Positions 25,355-35,813 of a stretch of DNA of 64,000 nucleotides are shown here, piece after piece. A program made the translations under genes and the position numbers. The notes below the pieces were generated by a model. That model did no database searches and was not told where the DNA came from. It was given only the letters and a program-made list of their open reading frames with translations. The DNA comes from Pochonia chlamydosporia 170 (lineage: Eukaryota > Ascomycota > Sordariomycetes > Hypocreales > Clavicipitaceae), in assembly GCF_001653235.2 (NCBI RefSeq), contig NC_035792.1, positions 4,402,001 through 4,466,000 on the forward strand, read 5' to 3'. Position 1 is the stretch's first letter, and every line of letters begins with the position of its first letter.

Positions 25355-26965
25355 ATGGCCATCTATTCAGAGGCACCCGATCTTCGGGCCTTCCGCCATG
25401 ATAAACCGACACTGCTTGTGTGTTGGTGGGCAACATCATTTTGCACATTAATGATTCTACTGCGAGTTGCTGGTCGGTTTATCAGAACGGAACGGCTATT
25501 CATTGAGGACAAGATCGCGGCGTTGGCGGTGATCCCGCTCATTTTGCGGATGGTTTGCGTCCATTTCATTTTGATTTATGGCACAAATAATGCCGATTTC
25601 AGCGGTGTAGAGCTCACTGCTGTACAATTACATCAGAAGAGCGTTGCTAGTGGATTGGTTCTGCTAAGCAGATTCTTCTATGCTGCAACGTACGTGTTTC
25701 TGAGACACAAGCAACACACTGGACGCATTGCGGCCTGGTGGTTGCTTTGTGCATGCTTTTACATTCGAGCTAGCTGCTAACTGTATTGACATAGGCTGTG
25801 GATTCTGAAATGCGCAATTCTTGAGTTTCTCAAGCGCTTAACTGACCTCACCTGGGAGAAGGCTCACCACACCGCACTCATCGCAATCCGATGGACATTG
25901 TTGGTAACATTCATCGCCGTCATTATTAGTGACTTAACCGAGTGCCAACCATTCGCACAATATTGGCAAGTGTTGCCTGACCCTGGTGGCCAATGCCGAC
26001 AAGGATATGCACAGCTGATTGTCATGGCCACGTGCAATATCTTCACCGACCTTCTACTCGTCATATTTCCGATTCCCATTATTTTACGAAGCAACATGGC
26101 TCCGGCAAGAAAAGTCCAGCTCGTCTTGCTGTTTTCTCTGAGTTTGTCTGTTGTTGCTGTCACCATTTACCGAATACCCCGAATTATTCAGGAACATGGC
26201 CGACAACAATACAGGTCACTGCTGGCCTCTGTCGAGTTATTATTCGCGACTGCGGCCGCCAACGCCTTGGTTCTTGGCTCCTTTGTTCGCGATCGCGGAG
26301 TCAAGAAGCAGAAGTTCCGGCGCAATTCTGGCGCCGACTCGTTTGATCGCTCAAGTGGACCCCGGCGACCAACATTACATCGACAATGGGGAAGCGATGA
26401 AGATCTTGTTAGAGATGTTGGCTTAGGCGTCGATCCAGAACTTAGAGGACAGCTTGATAGTCCCGACATTGAGCATTTCACGCCGGCGCGAAAAGTGACG
26501 CAACATCTCGATGCTGACAACACTTGGCAAGGTGCCAAGCGCCGAAGCCATACGGAGCAGAGCGACGACTCCTTACTTCCACACGACCCACTAACCAAGG
26601 TGGACTCAAGCAAAAAGGGCATGTCATTTTTGGATGTTGGCGGCTTGCTGGACGACTCGGTGGCGGGCAGCAGCGGCAGTTACAGAAGAGGCAGCTATAC
26701 GTCCTCAACGCTAGATCCCAGCTCACCGAGTACCGCTCCTCCGCCCTCAGTGCCAGCTTCCAACAACGGTCTACGTCGAGGCTCGACGGCTTTGTTACAA
26801 GATTTGGGGGGCCTCCTTGGACCCCTCAACACCCGAGCTGCCAGGGCAAAACCCAAAGGCGGCACAGAGCTCCAACCTATTCCGCAATCCCACGAAGAGC
26901 ATTATCATCCTTCACACGGAAAGCCGTCACCGGAGCTCATGGATCCGGGCGGTCTTTTAAAATGA
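25355..26965 (+). CDS. PTH11/rhodopsin-like seven-helix membrane protein with long cytosolic tail
   Basis: Two exons, 25355-25689 and 25795-26965, give 501 residues; the 105-nt intron joins YAAT to LWILK. Seven hydrophobic segments are visible: LLVCWWATSFCTLMILLRV, AALAVIPLILRMVCVHFILI, VASGLVLLSRFFYAATLWIL, TALIAIRWTLLVTFIAVIIS, LIVMATCNIFTDLLLVIFPI, VQLVLLFSLSLSVVAVTIY and SLLASVELLFATAAANALVL. This layout and CQPFAQYW between helices fit the fungal integral-membrane family related to PTH11-type receptors. There is no CFEM domain before helix 1, so it belongs to the non-CFEM group. The ~240-residue tail is Ser/Arg-rich and contains D-x-GGLL three times (residues ~392, 448 and 495, the last at the extreme C-terminus). 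The ligand is unknown; a receptor or sorting role is inference. Confidence 0.85.
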
Positions 26966-28132
26966 GACGCCCATCAGTATTTTCTTTATCTCAGTTTTAT
27001 GAGGGACACATCCAGGTCTTTTTACGTCTCCTACATGTCGAATTACTTTACGACACTGGTATAATCATGTGTTTCATGGCAACGACCTCTTTCCTTTTTT
27101 GTTCTTTTTTTTTTTTTTTTTCAAAGCATAGCCGGAATGTGACAAAAGTCTTCCCCGGTGTATATTCTTGATACTCAGTTAGACACTGGTTGTCAATGGA
27201 GTTTCGGAGGTACTCCACGCACCTATACATGATTAGATAATATTTTGCCGACAGATGGTATTAGGGAAGGCCGAGTCGCTCGGCCTTCTCTCATCTCGGG
27301 GTTCAGGTTACGATATTATGCGGTTTGGGAGGGGAAATATTGGGTATTGGCATGTTATATGAACACTTTGTAATTATGGGTGAGTTATGACGGGGGCGGT
27401 GTCATGGTGCATATACCCGGCGAGAAGCCATGTTTTGAATGGATATTTACGGATTTCGATAATCGGGGGGATGATGGACCCTATGGCCCAAGGTCTAGGA
27501 AGTAGTAGATTCGAATAAGCAAGATGACCTTAAGTTTCCGACCCTATTGTGACCAGCAACGCAGTGGACTATTCACAAGGCCCTTTTCATTTATTTGTGA
27601 TAAATACTGTGTATGATTAGTTGTATTGGCTTCCTGTATATTTGGGATCGATGTAGTAAAGCTTTTCAATTTTGTCGGCCTGATATACGACACAGTATTT
27701 GATATACATTTTTGAGTACTTGGCCAACTTACCCATATCTCTCCGAAGCAGCTAGGGTAGGTGTTTACATTTGCAGAAAGTTTGTCCAGGACAGTGCCTA
27801 ACAGCTCCTGAAGAACTCTATATACGGCAGTGTTCTCTCATTGGCCGCTGGGTATTTGATTACAACATAATCATGACATGTCAGGGATAGTTAGATGGTG
27901 ATTTTGATGCCTGGCCGGTCCGCTGAGTGAGACGTAAACGTGGTTTAACAGAATATATTGCAGTTCTACCAATTGCGAATCAATAAACCCCTGAAACGCC
28001 GCTCATTGTACCCAAATGCTTAATGTGTTGGCCACAGTTTCTCCTTTTGTCCCCTCAGCCGCGAGTCATAACCTGGCCTCGCTTATCGACTCCTTCACCC
28101 AATCGCAGTGTGCCTTGCGCATACACACGTGC
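26966..28132. other. Convergent 3' intergenic region
   Basis: Lies between the stop codons of two convergent genes, so it should hold both polyadenylation regions. It contains a 17-bp T run at 27105-27121 and a strong hairpin at 27264-27290. No coding sequence seen. Confidence 0.6.
27264..27290. terminator. Strong GC-rich hairpin, possible transcription-end or RNA element
   Basis: GAAGGCCGAG at 27266-27275 and its exact complement CTCGGCCTTC at 27279-27288 are separated by only TCG. A G-T and a G-C pair extend the stem to 12. It lies 300 bp past the stop of the membrane-protein gene and 840 bp past the end of RPB5. The structure is certain from sequence; the function is not. Confidence 0.45.
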
Positions 28133-29003
28133 TCAGACACACAATCTATAGCTAGCATACCGACCAGCCGTCTCGCTGATTCGAATAATCTTAACGACCT
28201 GTCCTCTCTTGAGCCCCAGATATCTCGCCACGGGATCCTTTTGCAGAATTCTCGGCAGCTGCGTCTCCTTCAGACGATATCGCTTCAGCAGGGCCGTCTT
28301 CTCATCCCTGGACAGCAACACGTGTCGGGGGACGAGCTCGTGGTGCGTGATGTTGACGAGAAGGTCGTCTTCCAGGAAACACTCAATCTTGGCGAGGTTC
28401 TCGACGCTAGCGAGGGACTTGCGGGCCGCGGGCGACAAGGCAACGTGCGTGACCATGATGCCGGTCTTGTAGTTGTTGGAGATGGTGTATTTGGCGAACT
28501 GGCGGATCTGGCCGACGCCGAATTGCTTGTCGGTGAGGAACTCGACCCAGACGGGGCCGCAGTCGGGGACGGGGTCGGGATTGGATTCGGTTGCTGGAGG
28601 GGTGTTTTTCTTGAGCATGGCGTCGCTGGGACGGGCTGAGAATTGGAGCTTGGAGCGGCTGAAGTGGTTGGTTAGCTTTGGATCGTTGGGCGAAAGGCTG
28701 ATGTGTGAATCGAGGTGATGTCAAGGACCTCGTGTTGGAACGTACTTTACAGAGCCGTCTGGGTTGCAATATTCGTCGCGGAAACGGTCCAGCGAAATGT
28801 TGACTTCTTCCTCTGCTAATTCGTATTCCTAGACAGCAAGATTAGCACATGGTCCTTGATGGAAAAGCGCATTTGAAGCTCGCTTTCGTTCATTCGCATG
28901 CGACGCGGCGTACCCGATCAGCAACCATCTCGTGCACCGTCCTCCACGCTCTCCAAAGTCTGACAACCTCCTTTGACTTGGCATCGTTGGGCAAATCGTC
29001 CAT
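28133..29003 (-). CDS. RPB5: RNA polymerase I/II/III shared subunit RPABC1 (Rpb5)
   Basis: Three exons on the minus strand, 29003-28914, 28828-28746 and 28658-28133, give 232 residues. Exon 1 encodes MDDLPNDAKSKEVVRLWRAW, the usual start of fungal Rpb5. The junctions read HEMVADREYELAEEEVNIS and NPDGSVNRSKLQF. The N-terminal jaw domain is followed by the eukaryote/archaea-shared assembly domain, with LVNITHHELVPRHVLLS, RYRLKETQLPRIL, DPVARYLGLKRGQVVKI and the C-terminal GRYASYRLCV. It is somewhat longer than the 215-residue yeast protein. The product is a common subunit of all three nuclear RNA polymerases, placed at the downstream DNA entry. The gene is divergent from BFR1 over a 1.2-kb shared upstream region. 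Confidence 0.97.
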
Positions 29004-30213
29004 GATGGCTATGGTTCGCAACTACTCTCTCGTGTGCTGCGTCTGTGTTGTTTGGCGTGACGCAAAACCGCAAATCGTCGTCGTTTAGCGTTGGATCAAA
29101 AAGATGTCGTTGGAAAATTGTTTGCCCATTTTTTTTGGCAGCCTTGCAGCTGGTTTCCCTTCCGTATGCAGAATGGGTCGCAGGTGAGCTGGGGCGGTCA
29201 TGTGATACGGCCAGCGAGGAACGGCCATTTGACCCCACATTTGGCGACGGAAGGGTCTAGCCTGGACTTGGAACAAAATGTAGCTGGACGGAGAGAGAAA
29301 GGTGCAGTGGCTTGGCATGGTAAGGTATTGATGGCTTGATGGGTTGGGGACGTGGCTGTCCTGGACTAGCGGCGGATTTGAATGGAACCAACCCTTGAAT
29401 CTGAGATGGAAGGGTCTGCTCTGGTTTGGTTTGGTTCGATGGTTTGGTGGACAATGAAAGTTTGCCCCTGGTGGCCTGGCCGGGCCACGGTGTGGTGAAA
29501 GATGGAAGGAGATGACAATGTCAACTGGTGTCGTTGATGATTGACAGACATTCCCTCTCGATTTGACTCTGCGAGTCACCATCAAGGTAGCAATGATGCA
29601 CAGTTTTCTATGGATTGTGTCACCCAGCTCCTGCGTGAATAAAATATATACAGTTCGCTCTCGGTGAGCCAGAGTTTTAGAATATTTTTGTTTCTAATTC
29701 TGAACTCTCCGAGCACATTGTGGCTGTTGAGGAGGTGGATGAAGATGAAGAACAAAACCCCACCCACAAAACACCACGCGAGGACAGGTAGTCAGTCCCT
29801 CATAGAAGCAGCGACCAACGCATTAAATCTTGACAAACGGAATTGGACATACGTACTTAAACACTAGCAGAAAAATAAAGAATTATTAGATTGTCTCTCG
29901 TCCATCAGTCCAGTCGACCCCGGGCTGGATCTGGACCTGGACCTGGTCGAGCCCAGTCCCCATCCCCATCCACATGCAGACCTGGGCCACACTTTTTTTT
30001 TCCAACTTTGACTTGCACCACGACGTCCGCCGCCACACCTCGTGTCAACTTTACTTTCTGTCCGTCTCCTAATTATCCATCTATCCACATCTCTCCATCT
30101 CCCCAACTTTTCAACATTCCTCCCATCCATTGCTCGCGAGGATAACCCTCGACGGCTTCACATCGGCCTCTTCTACTCGGTATTCTTTTGGCACGCCTCT
30201 TTCGACAAGTACA
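29004..30213. promoter_or_regulatory. Divergent promoter region of RPB5 and BFR1
   Basis: 1.2 kb between the two start codons. It holds T runs near 29130 and 29993 and a CT-rich leader just before BFR1. Short frames here have no support. Confidence 0.5.
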
Positions 30214-31895
30214 ATGGCTGAATCTGCTGCGCCCGTCAAGTCTGACGCTCAGGCTCCTGCGGTCGAGTCCCAGGGCCGACCTACTCGCCCCGATGAGAAG
30301 GTCTTCAATGAGGCTCTCGCAAAGGCTGAGAAAGACCACAAGGCTTCTATGGACCGATTGGTATGTTTTCCCCTTTCTCAGTAGAGTCTTTATTTTCCAT
30401 TTGTTGGCTCTTCAGCCTGCGAATTCATGGGATATCTCCAAAGGTCGCATCATGCCGCACAAAGCCCACAAAAAGACACAATGCATAACCTCCACTCGCA
30501 ACGCAACTAACCGCAGCGCTGTGAATAGAACGCCATCAAGGCCAAGATCGATATTGCCATGCCCAACAAGAACAAGGACCAGCCCAGCCCTACCCAGAAG
30601 CGCCGTCAGGAACTCATCGCCCAGGCCAACGAGATCCGCCAGAAGCAGGCCGGTGGTAAAACTGCCCGTACCACCAAGCTCGACCAGATCAAGCGTCTCG
30701 ACGAGCAGGTCCGCAGCCGTATCGCCGAGCAGAAGAACGCCAAGGCCAAGGTTTCCTTCAAGAGCGCCGAAGACGTCGACCGCCAGATTGCTGCCCTGGA
30801 CAAGGAGGTCAACTCTGGTACCATGAAGCTTGTCGATGAGAAGAAGGCCCTGTCCGACATTTCCAACCTGCGCAAGATCCGTAAGAACTTTGGCCAATTC
30901 GACGACTCCCAGAAGCAGATCGACGACCTCCGCGCCAAAATCAAGGAGATCAAGGACAGCATGGAAGACCCCGAGCAAAAGGCCCTTTCTGAGCAGTACA
31001 ACAAGATCCAGGCCGAGCTTGACACCATCAAGGCCGAGCAGGACGAAGCCTACAAGGGTATTTCCAGCCTTCGCGACGAGCGCTCCAAGCTGCAGGCCGA
31101 GCAGCAGGCTAAGTACACTGCCATCCGCAAGCTCAAGGACGACTACTACGGACAGAAGAAGGCTTTCCAGGCGTTCGAGCGTGAAGCCAGGGAGAAGGCC
31201 AAGGCCCGTCGCGATGCCGAGCGGGAGCAGTACAACCAGGAGAGAAAGAAGGCCGCCGCTGACAAGGCTCTCGCTGAGGCCAGCGACCCTGCTTATCTCG
31301 AGGAGCTTCGCCGTGCCAACAGCCTTCTCCAGTTCCTTGACCCTACCCACAAGGCTGAGGCCAAGGGTCCTCTGACCGCTGCCAGTGGCCTGGGTGCCCA
31401 GGCTCAACGAACCGTCGATGACTCCGCCCTCAAGGGCACCAAGCTGGTTCGCAAGGAGGATAGGGATGACGAGTACGCCCCTGCTGTGAAGAAGAGCAAG
31501 AAGGGAAAGAAGGCCGGCGCCGCTACTGCTGCCCCCGCCAAGTTCTTCAACTGCCCCCCCTCCGTTGTCGAGGACTGCGCCTTCATTGGCGTCGAGCCCC
31601 CCATGGGCAGTGCCGATGTTCCAACCGTGATTGAAAAGGTCAAGGCCAAGATTGAGCACTGGAAGAACGACCAGGAGGCTCAGACTCAGCGTGTAAGTGC
31701 CACCATTTCACTACTTTTAAGAACCTAGCGTAATATTATCTCACAAACACACATATACTAATATGACTGCATTAGAACATCGAAAAGGCCAAGAAGGAAA
31801 TCGAGAGGCTCGAGAAGGAGGAAACCAACGGCAATAAGGTCGCCGAGGTCACCGAGGGCGTCAAGGACGCTTCCCTCGACGATAAGCAGGAGTAA
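30214..31895 (+). CDS. BFR1: Bfr1-like coiled-coil mRNP/nuclear segregation protein
   Basis: Exons 30214-30360, 30529-31692 and 31776-31895 give 476 residues. The 168-nt first intron joins ASMDRL to NAIKAKIDIAM; a TACTAAT branch-point sequence is seen in the second intron. The chain is almost wholly charged coiled coil (QIDDLRAKIKEIKDSMEDPE, LRDERSKLQAEQQAKYTAIR) up to residue ~310. A Lys-rich stretch (KKSKKGKKAG) follows, then FFNCPPSVVEDCAFIGVEPP, a conserved C-terminal block of fungal Bfr1. Yeast Bfr1 associates with polysomes and Scp160 at the ER and affects P-body formation, ploidy and secretion. Codons are strongly C/G-ending, suggesting high expression. An antisense frame of 415 codons is a by-product of this bias. 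Confidence 0.93.
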
Positions 31896-32887
31896 CGCAT
31901 TGAAGCTCCTATAACCGCCGCCATAGAGCATAGCTCCGCCTCGTTTGTTCCGTGGTCCCTCAACAACTCACCTAATTCCCTCCGAGTCTCACCTATATCG
32001 AAAACTCCACTATCTTACAACACTCTTAAAACAAAACTTACACACTGCATACAGAACTTACCTGGGGACTACACAAAAAGAAAAACGACAAAAGGGCAAA
32101 ATTGATCATGGGGTTGGTACACTGAAAACTCTGGCTGGGTACAGGCAATCACGTAGCGAAGGTGTGGTTCTTTTATTTGTTTGAATGGCGTCTTGTCTGT
32201 ATCATCAAAAGTCAGGTTATCCTCTGCAGGGAAGAGACCCCGGGCAGGAAAAAAAAAGGTTCATCTACTTTGTTCAAATGTTTGTGTCTGAGTGACTATT
32301 CGTAGTGATGTGTTGATTGTCGGAGCCTTGATGTTGATGGCTTGACGGCTCATATAGTTGCCATACCACCACTAAATCAGCCCTGCTGAGAAGGAACAGA
32401 GATGTTCAATGTTCTATGAACGCCACCTGGTGAAAGAATGAATTCAAAGATTTATAGCTTTCACTATAGTGACATGGGGACTAAGGCTTGAGTTGACCTT
32501 TGTTGTATTGATGGATAACCTTATTCAAATACACAAATTGCTTCATTTTTTTCATCTTCTTAACAAACTCCATGCGCCAAGAACAAATTACAGACCTCAA
32601 CATCTTCTAGTCCAAACTCAATTGAGTGACATCTCCTGAAATGTCAAACATTACTGCAAAATAGAAATGAAAAATCGCTCCTAGAAATTCTCCCGCCATT
32701 GATGCAAATGCTGGAAACAAACATGGCATGCGTCTTGTCGTCGTGCCTCGCTAAATGTCGTTGGTTGGCCGTATAGCATCATAATACGTCGTGTCGTGTC
32801 GCTTAGAGTCGTCTTCGCGTTCAAGGAATATACAAAAAGTGGATGGTGCATGGGGCTGGGCAGCAGTAGTCCTCCCGTCTCGGCTTT
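31896..32887. other. Convergent 3' intergenic region
   Basis: Lies between the stop codons of BFR1 and the minus-strand hypothetical gene. AT-rich; no coding sequence or structured element recognised. Confidence 0.6.
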
Positions 32888-33679
32888 TCATCTGAATCCT
32901 CCGCCATAGTAGGACGATGGAGGAGGCGGTAAGTGCGCAGGAGGGGGCGGTCGACGGCTTGGTGGTTGTGATGAACGGCGGTCCAAAGTCGTGTCTCGAC
33001 CAGAATACGACGACATCGGTTGGAAAGGTGTGCCGGCCAACGCTGGGGCCGCCCGCCTACCATCGCTACCACTACCGCTACCGGTCCCTTCGAGGCTACG
33101 CCGAGTAGCCTTGCGATGTCCATTCAAGGCACTCAGGGGTGGATCTTTGACGGCAGACTCATCATCCGCCGGTAATGAGAGCTCAACAAGGCCAAAGAAA
33201 TATTCGAGCACTTCAGGATATCGCTGAACACTAGCTTGCCAGTCTTCGTCAATGCCGCGCTTGAGAGCCCCTTGGGCTTCGGCAATTTGATTTGGGTGCG
33301 GAGGGGCATTGTAATGGTAGAAAGAATGAGCAGTTATCTGGTCTAGGTGTGTCGTGTGAGCGTTTTTCCGTCTCTCGGTGAGCAAACGGAAGTACTCCAA
33401 GACGTAGTCCTGAGCATGACCACGGACCCAAGAACTGTATCAGCTATGTTAGCAACTCGACAAGGCTGTAGAAGCTGAACATTTGATATGAAGCAAGTCT
33501 AACCGTATGTCATTGTAAACAGATCTCATCATGTGGTCCTCTGCTTGCCGAATAGCCATCTCAAGCCCTCGTGCTTCACATTCACACGCCAACGTCGCTG
33601 GCGCATGGCATATTGCGCAGTTGGGATCCATGGTTACGGAACCCTTGGGAGGCTTTCCTGCTAGGGCTCTGAACGCCAT
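32888..33679 (-). CDS. Conserved fungal hypothetical protein with Cys-rich start and Pro-rich tail
   Basis: Two exons on the minus strand, 33679-33504 and 33434-32888, give 240 residues; the junction reads VYNDIRSWVRGHAQDYVLEY. The start is the ATG of MAFRALAGKPPKG; upstream in-frame sequence begins only with TTG. A small metal-site-like cluster lies at residues 21-34 (CAICH, then CEC), followed by a helical central part (LEYFRLLTERRKNAHTTHLD, IDEDWQASVQRYPEVLEYFF). The C-terminus is low complexity and rich in Pro, Ser and Arg (RRPPPPAHLPPPPSS), ending YYGGGFR. I do not recognise a named family. The spliced reading and structured middle support a real gene. It is divergent from the Obg GTPase gene, 2.1 kb away. 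Confidence 0.8.
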
Positions 33680-35813
33680 CTTAGTAAATTGGATCAAGCG
33701 AGGGTGGTGGTAGTGGTGATGACGCCTCGGGCAGGGTTATATCGCCGCATCGGCAACATAGTAAGGCTGAGATAAGGCTGAGATATTGTACGGTGGGTAT
33801 CGATACCAGCAGACAAGCAACCCAAGATAACTTTATCCGCCAGACGCCGGTATGGCCAGCCCGGAGACAATGCCACAGTCGTTGGTATGTCGACAAGGGC
33901 GTGAGTTAAGCTACATTGAAAGCTTGGACACGTAAAGCTGGAGGCGGCTTGAAGAGGGGAACGCGTGCGGACCACAGTGCTGATGAGGTTGAACAAGGAA
34001 GACGAGTTGGGATGGAAAACAGGAAGAGAAATCTGAGAGACGTGGTAAGGTGAACTGACCTTCTGGACTTGGGTTGATCTACCTCGGGCACGTAAGGGAG
34101 GACGGAGTTGACAGAAAACGTGTGACCATAGGTGGATGGTTGGAACCAAAAAAAGTCATATGGTAGATATTAGAGTGGTTGGCGACGCTCCCCAGTGGCC
34201 AGTCTCCTGCACGTCTAGCAGTTCTGGCACCTCTCGCAGCTCCGACGGCTCTCGTTCTGCTTGTCCCACGGCCACAACTGCAGAGATGTGACAGATGGAG
34301 TGGAGGCGAAGAAATGGATGAGTGGCCGAGGTTCAAGCCGCTGCTTTGCTTTTGCTTTTGCTTTGCGTTGCGTTGCTTGCTGTCAGTACATACAGTACAG
34401 AGAACCTGCAAGCGGCGTACAGAGCAGTGGGTAGTATACGGAGTGAATGGATGGCGAATTTCGCAGGCAAGAGATTGAGCCGCAGGCAAAAAGTCGGTCG
34501 ACGATTGATGAAATATTAGGGACCAGACCCAGTGTTGCAAAGTACCAAGTCCCGGCCGCACAAGCGGTGGGAGTGGTGGTGCCACGTCTTAAAAGGCGTC
34601 GTGGCTCACATTTGAATCCCCAGTCTCAGCTGCAGCTCTCATGCACAATAGCCCAATGCTTGCTGTCAAGTAGCATTCTGGGCCTAACATGCCAAATGGG
34701 GCTCGGAGACTGCAGAGGTTGGGTGGATCATGGGAATAAAAGTTGACCGAACGCGGAGTTGAACTGCTGTGGGTTGACACCGTTGCGACGACGGGGCTTG
34801 CTTGAGGGACGGACCGAAGATGCCTGAGATTCATCTGGTAGAGATGGGTTAATATCGATGTGTGCTGCAATGTTTAGATAGATGGTCTGTAGAGATACTC
34901 GTTGTTTAGCCGACATGCGGGCAGTGATAGTGGATCGGGGGCCAACAAGCAACAAGCAAGGGACTAAAGTACCAGACAGCAAGTAAAACGAACCAGACTA
35001 GCGCACAGAATGGTAGCCAGGTGCACGATGGCAACGCTCCCTAATATTTTTTACCATATTGTAAGCAATGACACACCACAGTTCGCCGGAAGGGAATGCA
35101 CGGAGTACTGCGTGATATATGAGGAGCTTTTCCATTGTGGCCGTCAATGCTTCTTCCCATGGCATGGTGGTGCGAAATAAGCGATTTGATGGCCTGCCAA
35201 GTGGTGTCTGGTCTGGTGGGGTAGTTTGCAAAAGGAAGGAAGCACGAGACACCGTATGAGAACCTCTTTGCAAGACCAAGAGTCGAGAGTCGAGATGGGG
35301 GAGGAAGCAACAACCGAGATGTTTGAGAATCTGATTGGGCAACTGGGTGAGTATATGTGAGCAACAGGGCACTTGGCAGGAGCAACCAAATCCCAGCCAT
35401 TTTCAACTTGAGCCGTTGTCCGGAGTAGAGAGAATGTTCAAGGCAACAGGCGGTGCGCCTACAGGGTACTAAATAAAGATGTGCCATCCTTTCCCATATG
35501 CTACCGTGGTACAACATGTATTGCCTCTCATGTTGCATCTCCATGTGCTTTGCTGAGCTCTGGCTGGTGATATCCCATTGGCTTCTATGAGGTTGTGTCT
35601 CCTCCCTTCTCAGAGTGAAGCAAAGAAGAGCACATCGAGTGACGTTGTGTAGCCCCACGTCCCTGAAGTTTTGGCGCAAGCCAAGTAGATTGGCTGAAAT
35701 ATTCCCGAACCCACGTCCAACCCAGGCCGAAGCCAGCCTTGTAAACTCAACTCCAGAAAACATCAAATTCCCAGCTCCGAGCATTCTCAGCCCCCTACCT
35801 GGAACCCGGCCTC
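33680..35813. promoter_or_regulatory. Divergent 2.1-kb upstream region
   Basis: Shared by the hypothetical gene (minus) and the Obg gene (plus). It holds an 11-bp tandem duplication at 33762-33783, a TTTGC-rich tract near 34345-34382 and near-copies of TACGGAGTA at 34437 and 35102. A 247-codon minus-strand frame (35784-35041) has an ATG but no recognisable protein and is not called. Confidence 0.5.
33762..33783. repeat. 11-bp tandem duplication
   Basis: TAAGGCTGAGA occurs twice head to tail, 83 bp upstream of the hypothetical gene start. Confidence 0.8.

Noticed and set aside
30412..31659. 415-codon minus-strand frame opposite BFR1
   Set aside because: It mirrors the strongly C/G-ending codons of BFR1; the translation is a monotonous Leu/Val/Gly-rich string with no family motif.
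35041..35784. 247-codon minus-strand frame just upstream of the Obg gene
   Set aside because: It has an ATG but no recognisable domain or coherent composition, and it covers the expected Obg promoter.
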